Origin: Cannabis sativa | Taxonomy: Eukaryota; Streptophyta; Magnoliopsida; Rosales; Cannabaceae | Length of the DNA: 64,000 bases | Reading direction: 5' to 3' | Assembly: GCF_029168945.1 (NCBI RefSeq) | Contig: NC_083602.1 | Span: forward strand, 13,785,351-13,849,350 | Shown: piece by piece, positions 24,203 through 37,705 of the stretch | How positions within the stretch are numbered: the first letter of the stretch is position 1 | Layout of the letters: each line of letters starts with the position of its first letter | Translations under genes and position numbers: made by a program | The notes under the pieces: model-generated | Database searches by the model: none | What the model was told of the DNA's origin: nothing | The model's input: the letters and a program-made list of their open reading frames with translations, nothing else

Positions 24203-26098
24203 TGTTGGGTTTTATGCCCTAAATAAAACTCGTTTCAATATAATCAGATTTACTTATTAATATAGATCAGAAATAACATTTAATGTTGCATGGTTCACAT
24301 GATTTATTTCATGATTATATGTACATAATGTATAAATTCATCTGAAACCCTTTTCACATACTTGATCCTGTTTATTGTGCCGTCAACACATTGGAAAGTA
24401 AACATGACTATGTGAATAAAGTTTCCTAGATTTATCAGACATAGGGTTTTACTAATATGATAATCTACAACAGAGTTTACTTGCATTTGGAGAAGTGCTA
24501 TGTTCTTTCCAGAGCATTGGTTAAAGTAAAGCTCAGGTTGGATGCATGGAGTATGCATTAGAAGGGACCGATATTGAACTTTGACTTAGATTTATTAAAC
24601 TTACCGTAATATCTATTCAAGTCAATATCGCCTAGTTGATCCTAGATCAAATGTTCTTAATCCTGTTATGATTAGGCTCAATCTTGAAAGGCTATTCGTG
24701 TTCTTTGATTTGTTAGTTAAGCCTACTTTTAGGTCAGGGTGATACGTACATTTTGGGAACACGGTAGTGCAATTGAGTGGGAGCGCTATCATAAACATGG
24801 AATCTATAGCTTCTATCTGGCGAATAGTAAGCAAAGGATGATCTCCTTCGAGCTTGACCAAACGAACATAAATGGTAGAGTACTCATTTCACATAAGCTG
24901 AAATATCATTTATACGGGGTCAAGTGTTTTAAGGAATAAATACATTGTAGGGTGTAACGGTAATCTAATCCCTTTACAGTGTAGATCATTCATATAGAGG
25001 ATCATCAATCAAATTAGGATTATAACAATGGATAACTAATGATGTGTCTATATGGTGGAACATATAGAGCATTCTATATACTGAGAGTGCAATTCTAAGT
25101 TCTATGCGTGGATTCAACGAAGAATTAATAAGTTAGTGAATTTTAGTACTAAATTCTTGATCTACTTATTGGAAGCTCGGTTATATAGACCCATGGTCCC
25201 CGCACTAGTTGAGATAATATTCCTTGTAACACTCATGTAATTGGTTTTGATTAATCAATTATAATTCTCAAATTAGACTATGTCTATTTGTGAAATTTTC
25301 ACTAAGTAAGGGCGAAATTGTAAAGAAAGAGTTTTAGGGGCATATTTGTTAATTATGATACTTTGTATGGTTCAATTAATAAATATGATAAATGACAATA
25401 TTATTTAATAATTATTTATAGTTATTAAATAGTTAGAATTGGCATTTAAATGGTTGACTTAGAAAATTGGCGTTTTTGAGAAAATCAGATGCAGCAAAGA
25501 TAAAACTGCAAAATTGCAAAAAGTGAGGCCCAAATCCACTAGTATAGGGCCGGCCACTTATATAGGAATTTACCTCTGATATTTTTATTATTTTATTGCC
25601 AAATAATTCAAACCTAACCCTAGTGGAATGCTATATATAGATAGTGAAGGCTTCAGGAAAATTACACTTTTCTTCTGACACTTCTGATTCAGAAAAAACT
25701 AAGCCTTCTCTCTCCCTATCTTTGGCCGAACCCACTCTCTCTCTCTTCCTCATTGAGATTTCGAAAATCCTTAGTGTATGAGTAGTGCCCACACACAACA
25801 AGTGATACCTCAATCATAGTGAGGAAGATCGTGAAGAAAGACTTTCAGCAAGAAGGAGGTTTCAGCATCAAAGATTCAGAGAAAGAGATCCAGGTTCAGA
25901 TATTGATAATGCTCTGCTACACAAAGGAATCAAGGGCTAGATATCTGAACGGAAGGAGTCATATTATTCCGCTGCACCCAATGTAAGGTTTCTTAACTTT
26001 ATATGTGTTTATTTCATCGTTTTAGAAAGTTCATATTTAGGGTGTTAATGAACATACTTGTGAGTAGATCTAAGATCCTGGTAAAATAAATTCTAAGA
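24203..26098 (+). repeat. Copia C 5' LTR
   Basis: TGTTGGGTTTTATGCCC start. The right end is slightly degenerate (AAATTCTAAGA instead of AATTTCCAACA). Length is 1,896 bp. It carries the TTTTCTTCTGACACTTCTGA variant shared with copy D. Confidence 0.9.
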
Positions 26099-26100
26099 AC

Positions 26101-26115
26101 TGGCCTCAAAGCCAT
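26101..26115 (+). other. Copia C primer-binding site
   Basis: TGGCCTCAAAGCCATGG, 2 bp after the LTR. One substitution compared with copies A and D. Confidence 0.7.
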
Positions 26116-29100
26116 GGTAATTGATTAACTTCAAGAAATTTGGACTTTAAAACGATTGTTTGTTTGTTTTTGGATGGTATCATGTTGTATTGAGTGTTAT
26201 TTGATGATAAATTTGTGTTTGTGAATTTTCGTTAAAAATGATTGAATATCTGTTTCTGGAATTATTTTTATTGGATAGTATGGAAAAAATTAAGCAAGTT
26301 ACTTTTTTACAGAACTCAATTTCGATTTAATTTGAATTAGTTATGATTTTTTGAAGATTCGAAAAAATCGGAGTTGTGCTGAAATTTTCCTGCGATCGCG
26401 AAAACTGTCCGTACAGCTCACAATTATTTCGTTTTTCTTCGTTTTTTCATGCTTTTTCATGGAATTAACTTCCGATTTTTTGTGTAGTTCTGTATTTATA
26501 CTATTACTATTCCTAATTCAATTCTAATTATCATTTTGAATTAATTTAATAATTTTTAAATTTAATTCAAGATATTAGTGTAATTTGAATTTCAAAATAG
26601 TTAGTATCTATCTTTTTTGGTTAATAATCTATCTTATTTTTAAATTTGATTATATCTTATCTTATTTTTAAATTTAAGGTCAGATTTTAAATATTTTAAA
26701 TTAATTTTTTTAAAATAATTTGACCTTATTTAAATTTAAAATAAGATAACTATAATCATGTAATTTTAAAAAGATGTAAGATATTTTGCTAACTTTTAAA
26801 TTTTGTTATTTTATTATTTAAATTACATTTAAAATCTAAAAAAGATATTCATTTATCTTTTCTAATTTTTTATTTAATTTTTATTTATAAAATAACATTT
26901 AATTTTTAAAAGTAGTTAGCAAATTTTGACATGATATTTAGGTTGGTTGAAACCTAATTTTTTCAAAATTATAGGTTTAATTTTAAATTTAAATTTTTTT
27001 AAATTTCGAATTTTTCAAATTTTTTTTAAAATTTTTGAAAATTATTTTTTTTATTTAATTAATTATTTTCGAAATTAATTATTTAATTTAAAATTAAATA
27101 AATCCTACATCCAACTATCCAGCTAACCTTGTTGCAGGAGTTTGTGTTTTAGCTTGTGTGTAAATTTTCAAAACCTATTATTACTTGATTGCAAATAGTC
27201 ATGGTTACTTTTTGCCAGATCTAATGATCTGATGGCTCCCTTGGTCAAGTTAATAATTTGTAACAGGTAAATTTACAATCTTCTTTCATCTATGTATGAC
27301 CTAGCAACATGATAGGACCCATCCAAAGTGTGCCCGTGTGAGCTCGTATGTTTAATTTTATTATAGATGCATATAGGTTGTTGTTGCTAAAATAAATTAT
27401 CATAGTTCTTGATAGAATTTATTTAGGTCCATTTAGTTATTGGGCCTATTCAATTAATAACAGTTGTTCATTTTAAGGTTAAATTCCTCTCTTTTGGGCC
27501 TTGTGTGAGAGTTGGGAGCCATAGAAGTGGGTACGACATACTGAACCCAGCACCCCCTCACATGAACCACCCCAATTGTGAAGGATCATTTGCTTGATTT
27601 GAATAACTGTACTAGGTTAATTAAACTAGTTTAACCTAATAAAATTGATTAGCAACATAATTAATTTCATTTATTTTGAAATTAATTTAAGAAAAATATA
27701 GTTTAAAGAATTTTTATTCTAAGCTAAACTATATGTATTTTCTTGTATTTAATTAAATATAAAATTATAACCATCTAGATTCTTTCTCGAGCTTAATTTA
27801 AATTTTTCATTAAATATTCCTATTTAAGTTGATATTTAGTTATCTCTAACTAACCAACTTAAATCTGAATATCTTTTGGATTTAAAATTTCAAAATTAAG
27901 TTAAGGAATTTTAGGCATTGGTTATTAAGATTCTTTAAGATATTTATTTTAAGTTAATATCTTTTCTAATATTAACTTAAAATGGAATATTTTAGATATT
28001 TTTTAAGTTAATATCTTTTCGAATATTAACTTAAAATGGAATATTTTCAAATTAAGTGGTTACAACTTAATTTTTGATATTTAATTAAATTTAAATTTGA
28101 AAATATTTAAGTTCTAGATTTTTTCTAATACAACTTAAATTAGATATTTTTTTCAAATTTTGTGGAAAAGATACTTAGTCAAATAAGATATTTTTTAGAT
28201 AGTTATTTCTAGACTACTTATTCTTTCTAATATTAAATAGGAAAATATTATATATTGTGAAATTAATTATTTTAAATAATTAATTTTGGTACAATTTATT
28301 TTTTCCTAGTATTAAACTAGAGATTAATAATTAAGCCTTCTCTACACTTAATTATTTATTTCTTGAATTTAATACATTTAATTAATGTGAAAATTAAATA
28401 TCTAAGTTGATTTTCATCATGATACTTAAATATTTCTTTTTCATGACACTTAATTAAATAGAAAATTATTTTTTGGTTGAAATTTATTTTTTCAACTAAA
28501 TTTAAATAATTTTCAAAATATATTTTTCTTTATTTTATTAATCAAATTTCGAAATTGCATTTCTTAAATGCTGGAATTTCGAATTTTATTTTAAAAATAG
28601 ATTAAAGTTGTAAATTATTTATTTTAATTTTGGACCAACTTAAATCAATGATTTTTTTTCATATAATGATTAATTAAAATAAATGAAGTAAAATATATTT
28701 TTCTTTATTTTATGAATCAATTTTCGAAATTGCATTTCTTAAATGCTGGAATTTCAAATTTTATCTTGAAAAATAGATTAAGTTGTAAATTAATTATTTA
28801 TTAATTTTTGGACCAACTTAAATCAATGATTTTTTCATTTATTGATTAATTTAAAATAAATTGAATTAAAGTATATTATTAGAAATTGAATTAATTAGTC
28901 AAAGGAAAATCTAAATAGGTGATATTTTTTTTTGCTTGAAGTATTTTTCTAGTGTATTTAATTAAATAGAAAATTAATATTTAAGTTGATTTTCATCATC
29001 ATACTTAAATATTTGAAATTTTTATTATATATTTAATTAAATAGGAAAATTAAATTTTTTGTTGTAAATTAATTTTATTAATTAATTTTGGGCCAACATT

Positions 29101-29470
29101 AAATTAGAATAATTTTTCCAGGATTAATTTTTATTTTAACATGCATTTTCGAAAATTGTATCCTTGAATACTTTAATTTTTCGAAATGCAATATATATTT
29201 ATAGAAAATTAAATTTGAGTTGTAAATTAATTTAAATTAATTTTGTAACAACTTAAATTGAATATTTTTCTAAATATTTATTGGAAATTAATACTAAGAT
29301 GGAAATAATTCATGTTATTTTCTTATCCATCTAAGTAAAATTTATAAATATTAAATTAAAATTTATATTTAGAATTTTTTATTCTAAATTGGAAATTTTA
29401 ATTAAATAAATATATATTTAAAATAAATAGATTAAATAAAGAGAATCAAAGAAAACACAACTCTCTTTAA
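26116..29470 (+). other. Copia C AT-rich leader with local tandem duplications
   Basis: AT-rich non-coding leader of about 3.3 kb. It contains a roughly 55-bp tandem copy around 27940-28045 (AAGTTAATATCTTTTC... repeated) and a roughly 170-bp copy around 28510-28790 (CGAAATTGCATTTCTTAAAT repeated). Confidence 0.6.
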
Positions 29471-30952
29471 ATAATGAGCTTTTATTATTAAGATATTCGA
29501 TCTCCATTGTGGGTTTTACACCGCGTTTGTTTTAGTGAGTAATCCTCCCTAATGGAGGAACGTTCATTAGCAATTTCGCACACCGTTTAACCTCGCATGA
29601 TAAGTAGTTTGTAAGTGTTTTGTATGGTATGGTTCACCCTAATGGTGGCGACCATACTTGACTTGCAAATTATCAAACAATGGTGGAAGCTCATAAGATA
29701 GAATTTCCTTGACTCTCGCCTAAACGGGACAACGCTGAATTCCAATCTTGATCGAATAAAAGGTTGCTAGAATGTTTAACATTTTAGACGAGCTGACAAC
29801 TCTATTCAATGAATGGTAGCTTTGACTCTCGCCTAAACGGGACACTGATATAAGTTTGTTGAAAACCTTGGAAATTATTTAGGATTGTATGTTTTAGTAT
29901 TTTCACTTGTCATTCCTACTTGCTATATGCTTATAATTTCTGAATTGTGTATGAATTTATATTGAACCATGTTATTTTCTGTTATTAAGTTGTAGTTTAA
30001 TTTCGAATCTTCATTGTTGGTCTAACTTGGCTTGTTTATCTAATGATATAAATCCCTAGTAGATTTTCACCATTGCATATACATAATAGTGTTAGATCTC
30101 GAAAGATAAATATTGTATATGCGACATCTAGTTGTTCATCAATTGATGACACCTTAGACTAGTATTTTTACGATATGAAACAAGAAGATTGTATAAATAA
30201 GATTACATTGACTTTCGCTAATCGAAGCATCGTTGGATTCTTATTTTAAACAAAATTATCCTAATTCCTCTTAGCTTATTCATTTCGAATTAGCTCAATA
30301 ACATATCATTGGATGAATGGTCTATAAATCATTTCATTTCATTCTATATTTTCTCTTAAGAAATTAAATGACGCATATGATTATAATCCCGAAATTCTAT
30401 TCCCAATTGATATAAATCTTCAATCTTAGAAATCTCCTACTTTATGGGCAAATTTGACTTAGAGTTTGTATTAGTACTGGTGGTCCAAGATAGAATTACT
30501 CATTATATTTGGTGTAAATTTAACTCTTTGACTTTAATTTTAGATTCAAAATAGAAATTTTCTTATATTTCTAATTCCAGAATACAATACAGTTACACTT
30601 TCTCAAGTGTTTAATATCCATCTTCTATTAATGGATTAAAACTGTATGGAATATGAGTTAGGTATTCTGTGACCAGGATCCACTTGAAGTATTCTATGAA
30701 CTCATTTATGTAACTATACCTAAGTCATCAAAAGACTCAACCACATTTTTTTTAATCTACGGCATTTGTATCTTGTTCATAGTGGATTTGACAAGATCAA
30801 TCTCTGCAAAGAGTTAATATGCCTATATCCACTGAAAGTAGTTCATCTCATTCGCAGATGGATGTACATTCAGGGGTGGATATGAGTTTTTCGTTGTATT
30901 CTTAAAACGATAACTCTAGATTATACCTTTTATGCAAAGAAATTTGAAATGT
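29258..30952 (+). repeat. Copia C internal tandem duplication, unit 1
   Basis: Starts at TTGAATATTTTTCTAAATA and ends where the same string recurs. It includes the end of the leader, the CTCTCGCCTAAACGG motifs and the start of fossil integrase. Confidence 0.85.
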
Positions 30953-32610
30953 TTGAATATTTTTCTAAATATTTATTGGAAATTATTACTAAGATGGAAA
31001 TAATTCATGTTATTTTCATATCCATCTAAGTAAAATTTATAAATATTAAATTAAAATTTATATTTAGAATTTTTCATTCTAAATTGGAAATTTTAATAAT
31101 ATATATTTAAAATAAATAGATTAAATAAAGAGAATCAAAGAAAATACAACTCTCTTTAAATAATGAGCTTTTAATCAAGAGACATTCGATCTCCATTGTG
31201 GGTTTTACACCGCGTTTGTTTTAGTGAGTAATCCTCCCTAATGGAGGAACGTTCATTAGCAATTTCGCACCGTTTAATCTCGAATGATAAGTAGTTTGTA
31301 AGTGTTTTGTATGGTATGGATCACCCTAATGGTGGCGACCATACTTGACTTGCAAATTATGAAACAATGGTGGAAGCTCATAAGATAGAATTGCCTTGAC
31401 TCTCGCCTAAACGGGACAACGCTGAATTCCAATCTTGATCGAATAAAAGGTTGCTAGAATGTTTAACATTTTAGATGAGCTGACAACTCTATTCAATGGA
31501 TGGTAGCTTTGACTCTCGCCTAAACGGGACACTGATATCAGTTTGTTGAAAACCTTGGAAATTATTTAGGATTGTAAGTTTTAGTATTTTCACTTGTCAT
31601 TCCTACTTGCTATATGCTTATAATTTCTGAATTGTGTACGAATTTATATTGAACCATGTTATTTTCTGTTATTAAGTTGTAGTTTAATTTCGAATCTTCA
31701 TTGTTGGTCTAACTTGGCTTGTTTATCTAATGAGATAAATCCCTAGTGGATTTTCACCATTAGACATACATAATAGTGTTAGATCTCGAAAGGTAAATAT
31801 TGTATATACGACATCTAGTTGTTCATCAATTGATGACACCTTAGACTAGTATTTTTACGATAAGAAACAAGAAGATTGTATAAATAAGATTACTTTGACA
31901 TTCGCTAATCGAAGCATCGTTGGATTCTTATTTTAAACGAAACTATCCTAATTCCTCTTAGATATCATTGGATGAATGGTCTATAAATCATTTCATGTCA
32001 TTATATTTTCTCTTAAGAAATTAAATGACGCATATGATTATAATCCCGAAATTCTATTCCCAATTGATATAAATCCTCAATCTTAGAAATCTCCTACTTG
32101 TATGGGCAAATCTGACTTAGAGTTTGTATTAGTAGTGCTGGTCCAAGATAGAATTACTCATTATATTTGGTATAAATTTAAGTCTTTGACTTTAATTTTA
32201 GATTCCAAATAGAAATTTTCTTATATTTCTAATTCCAGAATACAATACAGTTACACTTTCTCAAGTGTTTAATATCCATCTTCTATTAACGGATTAAAAC
32301 TGTATGGAATATGAGTTAGGTATTCTGTGACCAGGATCCACTTGAAGTATTCTATGAACTCATTTATGTAACTATACCTAAGTCATCAAAAGACTTAACC
32401 ACATTTTTTTTAATCTACGGCATTTGTATCTTGTTCATAGTGGATTTGACAAGATCAATCTCTGCAAAGAGTTAATATGCCTATATCCACTGAAAGTAGT
32501 TCATCGCATTCGCAGATGGATGTACATTCAGGTGTGGATATGAGTTTTTCGTTGTATTCTTAAAACGATAACTCTAGATTATACCTTTTATGCAAAGAAA
32601 TTTGAAATGT
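30953..32610 (+). repeat. Copia C internal tandem duplication, unit 2
   Basis: Second copy of the preceding ~1.7-kb unit. Both breakpoints share TTGAA, suggesting a microhomology-mediated event. The two copies differ by scattered substitutions and a small deletion near 31960. Confidence 0.85.
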
Positions 32611-34190
32611 TTGAAAATTTTCATTAATTTCTAAAGAATGGTTAAAACCATTAAAGTAAGTGGTTAAAGATCTTGCGAACTGATAGGGGTGGAGAAATAG
32701 TTAGTAGATATGCAGTTCAAAGATCATTAAATTGATTTTTGAATTATATCCAAACTTACCTCCCTTGAAATTTCGAGTTGCATTTTGATGATTAATTACT
32801 AGTCGTTGCCTAATTCCTTCTATAGTAATACAATTTCAGAATGATGTAATGGTTGTATACTTAATGTAAATCATTACTAGATTCATGGATCACCTAATCA
32901 AAATCTTAAGAAAAGCTAGAACTGTTAACCATAGTTTGTTAGCTATTCTAAGTGATTAGGGGTGGACCATCCCATTGTCAATAGATAAGAAAGTATTTGT
33001 TCAAACAAATACTACTTTTCTAAGATAATGACTAAGTCTGAAAACAAGTAGCAAATAAAGGAGATATTTTTTCTTGATTCCAAAAGTGTTCTATCATCTT
33101 ATATAACATATGATGATCCCACTACCTCTGTTGTCTTGTCACAACCGAAGAGGTCAATACCATTTAGTTTTCTTAGACATAATTCACGGTACCTCGTCGT
33201 AGTGGGAGAGTTTCTAGGAACTCACCTTCTTATGACTTGGGAGACACTAGTGATTAAAATCCATTGTGAGTTTAAACAAGTAATGGATTGTCAAGATAAG
33301 AAACTAAGAAGAAAAGCCAATAGAACTATGGTTTAATCCATTCACATGGAGTAACCTAAAGTTTTCTATTACAAGGACATAAAAAGAAATTTTAGTTAAT
33401 AAGTCTATTCTATGGACTTAACAAACTTCCTGTTCCTAGTATTATAGGTTTGAGTTTATCTAAACCTATGGCTTGTGGTATACCTGGTAATTACTTACTC
33501 TAATGCAAGGAACTTACTTTAGTGAGATGCTGAAGCATTTTCTTTTTAATGGCAATCTATAGAAGCTTCACAACTTCTTAGGCATAGATTTTATTTATCT
33601 AAGGAAAAGTCTCAACTATTCCAGAAAAGATAAAGCCATGAAAGAATTTCTTAAATCAACAGTGAGAGGTCTTAGATATGCTTTTGTATGCCTTAGACCA
33701 AACACCTGCTGTTGAGTGGGAGTAATGAGTAGGTATCAGATTAATCCAAAAGAAGAACATTGGAAGACAATCAAGTAAATCCTAAGATTAAGAAGAGGAA
33801 CTATATGTTAGTCTATAAGAGTGTGTTTAAAACTCTTAGACTACACCACATCAGATTTCGAAATTTGCCTTTGTGCTAGAAAATTTTTCTAATAAGATGG
33901 TGATTACTCTGGGGGTGGAATAGTGATTTTGGAGAAGTGTAAAAACCTATCTGAAGTCTCTTAGTCCACCAGAGAGAGACTGAATGTTAAAGTTGCAGGA
34001 AAGGTACTTATTCAGTCTAAGGAAAGTTCTATACAACTTTGGCACCATTCCAAATTGCCTTAAACTACTAGTGTTAATTTCCTGATTAACCAAGAAGTAG
34101 TTGCCAAAATTATAGAATCCAGTATCCCAAGAGAGTAGACATATAGAGAGGAATTTCACATTATCAATGATTTTGTGATTTAAGGAAGAG
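32420..34190 (+). pseudogene. Copia C fossil pol
   Basis: Plus-strand landmarks: YEFFVVF near 32545, ILRTDRGGE near 32670-32695, VRGLRYAFVCLRP near 33662-33700 (family MYAM.CTRPD), then MSRYQINPKEEHWKTIK near 33730-33775 followed by TAA, and PRE*TYREEFHIIND near 34120-34165. The order is integrase, RT C-terminus, RNase H, as in copia pol. Coding is broken by many stops and frameshifts. A partial extra copy of the integrase start lies in the duplication at about 30780-30950. Confidence 0.8.
33136..33336 (+). CDS. 66-codon ORF, copy C version
   Basis: Starts MSQPKRSIPFSFLRHNSRY and differs from the copy A version at one residue. Copy B has the same region with small indels that break it. Unknown function; probably a relic. 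Confidence 0.3.
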   Translation: MSQPKRSIPFSFLRHNSRYLVVVGEFLGTHLLMTWETLVIKIHCEFKQVMDCQDKKLRRKANRTMV

Positions 34191-34330
34191 TAATGGTGGA
34201 GAAAAGGTTGTGTTTAATTCAACCTTTCAGATCCTATTACGAGGAGTTTACTACTACTACACTTGATTTGTATATCAAGGAGTTTACTACTATTACGAGG
34301 AGTTTACTACTACTACACTTGATTTGTATA

Positions 34331-35541
34331 TCACATAAGCTGAAATATCATTTATACTAGGTCAAGTTGTTTTAAGGATAAAATACATTGTAGGGTGTAA
34401 CCGTAATCTAATCCCTTTACAAAGGTGTATCATTCATATAGAGGATCATCGATCAAATTAGGATTATAACAATGGATAACTAATGATGTGTCTATATGGT
34501 GGAACATATAGAGCATTCTATATACTGAGAGTGCAATTCTAAGTTCTATGCGTGGATTCAACGAAGAATTAATAAGTTAGTGAATTTTAGTACTAAATTC
34601 TTGATCTACTTATTGGAAGCTCTGTTATATAGACCCATGGTCCCCGCACTAGTTGAGATAATATTGCTTGTAAGACTCATGTAATTGGTTTTGATTAATC
34701 AATTATAATTCTCAAATTAGACTATGTCTATTTGTGAAATTTTCACTAAGTAAGGGCGAAATTGTAAAGAAAGAGTTTTAGGGGCATATTTGTTAATTAT
34801 GATACTTTGTATGGTTCAATTAATAAATATGATAAATGACAATATTATTTAATAATTATTTATAGTTATTAAATAGTTAGAATTGGCATTTAAATGGTTG
34901 AATTAGAAAATTGGCGTTTTTGAGAAAATCGTATGCGTAAAAGATAAAACTGCAAAATTGCAAAAAGTGAGGCCCAAATCCACTAGTATAGGGCCGGCCA
35001 CTTTTATAGGAATTTACCTCTGATATTTTCATTATTTTAATGCCAAATAATTCAAACCTAACCCTAGTGGAATGCTATATATAGATAGTGAAGGCTTCAG
35101 GAAAATTACACTTTTCTTCTGACACTTCTGATTCAGAAAAAACTGAGCCTTCTCTCTCCCTATCTTTGGCCGAACCCACTCTCTCTCTCTTCCTCATTGA
35201 GATTTCGAAAATCCTTAGTGTATGAGTAGTGCCCACACACAACAAGTGATACCTCAATCATAGTGAGGAAGATCGTGAAGAAAGACTTTCAGCAAGAAGG
35301 AGGTTTCAGCATCAAAGATTCAGAGAAAGAGATCCGTGTTCATATATTGATAATGCTCGCTACGTAAAGGAATCAAGTGGCTAGATATCCGAACGAAGGA
35401 GTCATATTATTCCGCTGCACCCAATGTAAGGTTTCTTAACTTTATATGTGTTTATTTCATCGTTTTAGAAAGTTCATATTTAGGGTGTTAATGAACATAC
35501 TTGTGAGTAGATCTAAGATCCTGGTAAAATAAATTCCAACA
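34331..35541 (+). repeat. Copia C 3' LTR, 5'-truncated
   Basis: Begins at TCACATAAGCTGAAATATC, an internal LTR position (compare 24888), and ends AAATTCCAACA. It is preceded at 34235-34330 by two or three tandem copies of the GAGGAGTTTACTACTACTAC segment, which marks the deletion junction. Confidence 0.85.
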
Positions 35542-35683
35542 CTACTCTCCTTTTAGTTGTATAGATATCGAGAGATAATACTATTCAGATCACTATAGGT
35601 GGGATCTGAGATAGCTCTCTTAATGTTACAATGTAGGAATCAAAGATCAAAAATCTCAAGTTAAGAGAGAAGCAATGGTGGGT

Positions 35684-35773
<90 letters not shown>

Positions 35774-36296
35774 GTACTTAGAATTCAAATTATGACATAG
35801 GGTTTTAGTGGTTTAGTTAAGGCCATTTGTATAGGAGCGCTTAAACCTTTTTTCAGGTAAAATAAGAAAATATTTACGTATTAAATTAGTAAAATACAAA
35901 TGATGCCCCTTAAAAATAGATATTTTCCCTCTACTTTTGTGGGCTGTTAAGGCCAAACTTGTAGTCTAGCTTGCTGACCACACATAAAGTTGTACATCAA
36001 AGTCTTGCCAGGCCAATGTCTGCCCAGACATGCATTTGCAGGATGCAGGTTGGACAACTTGTGTTGTCCAGAGCCGGTCAACCTATGTTGGCCATAGACC
36101 TAGTGGGTGGCCGCCTCAACCTCCTCGAGGTGGTTGGGTCCATCATTCATCACCCCGTTTAAGTGCTGGAACTCCCCATTAGTTGAAGTGATGAATAGAT
36201 GACTTGGCCTTCTTGTTTCTGAGCTAGATTGTCATGTGGCACTGATATTGGCCATGTAGACATGTCACGTCAGGTGGGCAAAAATCGGGATAAAAA
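35542..36296 (-). repeat. Gypsy G3 5' LTR, distal part
   Basis: Continues the LTR interrupted by copia C. On the minus strand the outer end reads TTTATCCCGATTTTTGCCCA, similar in style to the TGTTATCCCATTTTTTGC start of the LTR at 2582. The exact terminus is degenerate. Total LTR without the insertion would be about 0.9 kb. Confidence 0.45.
35685..35770. repeat. Compound microsatellite (TG)n(AG)n
   Basis: About 18 TG units pass directly into about 24 AG units. It lies inside the G3 LTR. Confidence 0.95.
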
Positions 36297-36739
36297 ATTT
36301 CTTTCATCTTTAATATCATGTATTTTTGATAGTTATAAATTATTAATGCTTGGTTCCACATTTTATTAAAATTAATATTCTTTGAGTTTATGTACTTACA
36401 TTAAATTATTTAACATTTAATACTTAGAAGTTATAATTTTAAAGCGAAGAAAATATATTTTCTTATTAAAAAATAATTGATTTGATTACTGATTAAATTA
36501 TGAGAATCAATATAAACATAAATATTTTTATATACACTTAAATGGATTCTGAACCGTTAATAATTCCTCCAAATATTACTAAAAAATATATGTACTGTTA
36601 TTTTTACCGTTAAACATATTATTTTATTTTGTTACTAAAAATCTCACCATTTTTAAAATTAGATTAGAGTTTTAATAATTTAGATTAAGTAAGTATTTTC
36701 TTTGATCTCACACAATTTCTATAGGTTCGACCTCGTTCT
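36297..36739. other. AT-rich stretch, no gene seen
   Basis: AT-rich sequence without recognisable ORFs or repeats. Confidence 0.5.
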
Positions 36740-37372
36740 TCACAATCTCTATACTACAATAAAGATTCGTGCGCTTGCGAGTTGATAAATGTAAAACGTA
36801 CCACAACAATTCTTCTAGATTGTTGTTGATTCAAGTGCTCTCGATAATGAAGTCGCTAGTGGCTTGGACCCTTGATTGAGATTTTAGGCTAGTACCGGAT
36901 GTCAAATTGGCTAAGTTCCATAGCCCAATTTAACAGCCTTTCCTAAGGATTCCAAACTTTTGTAGGACTTGTTAGAGAGGGTAATTAGTCAAGCACTTTA
37001 GTGGCATGAGCTTGAAAGTATGGTCTCGCATTCCGGAGGCAATCAATAAGCAATAGGAAAACTTCTCGATCATTGGGTATTTGGACTGCGCGCCCAGAAA
37101 TCTATTACTTACGTAATATACTGGCAACTAGACCCTTCCTTCTTATCGCACAAGTGCGGCGCTAATAGCATGATCAGACACAACAAGATATAAGTACAAC
37201 AGTTTTCCCTTAATGAGTTTCGATAAGATAGGAGCCCTCAACCGATGCTCCTTCGCATTCTAGGAGGCCTCTTCACACTCGCAGTCCACTCAAATTTCTT
37301 ACTTACGCGAAGGATGTCAAAGAAAGGAATACATTTGCCAATCTATTTGGAGATTGTGAATATCGGTCCAGT
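36740..37372 (-). pseudogene. Decayed gypsy RT/RNase H fragment
   Basis: Broken minus-strand frames show KKFEWT near 37290, a CDKKEGSSCQYI-like stretch near 37140, and KAVKLGYGT near 36920. In order these resemble the RT end and RNase H of Tat/Ogre-type gypsy pol (F.WT..CE.AF..LK, then PVYYVSK, then WA.EL). Decay is heavy. Confidence 0.5.
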
Positions 37373-37375
37373 TCA

Positions 37376-37705
37376 ATGTATAACCCAAGTCTAGGTTTAG
37401 GATCGGGGTCTGGGTCTGGGTCCAGATTTGGGGCCTGGGCTGGGTGTGTGGTCTGGGGCCGGGGTCTGGGGCTTAGGACCGGATCTGGGTCCGTGGTTCG
37501 GTGCTTGGTCTGGGGTCTGAGACTGGGTTTGGGCTTTGGGGCCAGGTTTGTGGTCCAAGTCTGGGTTCGTGGCTGGGTCAGGGTTCGGGACCTAGTTCAG
37601 TGTCAGTTCTAGATCCGAGTTCGGGGTCGTGGCTGGGGCCGAGTCCGAGTCTGCGGCCGAGTCTGGGTCTAGGTCGGAAGCTGGGTCCCAAGGTCCAACT
37701 TAGGG
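37376..37705 (+). repeat. G-rich hexamer-type minisatellite
   Basis: Imperfect GGGTCTGGGTCC-type units fill about 330 bp and encode only a Gly/Ser/Leu-rich artefact frame. Runs of three or four G every few bases make the plus strand a good candidate for G-quadruplex formation. The boundary to AT-rich sequence on the right is sharp. Confidence 0.8.

Larger units (their letters stand above)
24203..35541 (+). mobile_element. Ty1/copia element, copy C (plus, complete insertion with TSD)
   Basis: The element is bounded by CTACT at 24198-24202 and again at 35542-35546, a perfect 5-bp target duplication. It contains a full 5' LTR, PBS, AT-rich leader, a 1.7-kb internal tandem duplication, fossil pol and a 3' LTR that has lost its first ~0.69 kb together with the polypurine tract. 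The outer ends are therefore original, while the interior was rearranged after insertion. Confidence 0.9.

Noticed and set aside
25631..25813. 60-codon minus ORF repeated at 35075-35257
   Set aside because: LTR sequence of copia C read antisense; the same frame in A, B and D is broken.
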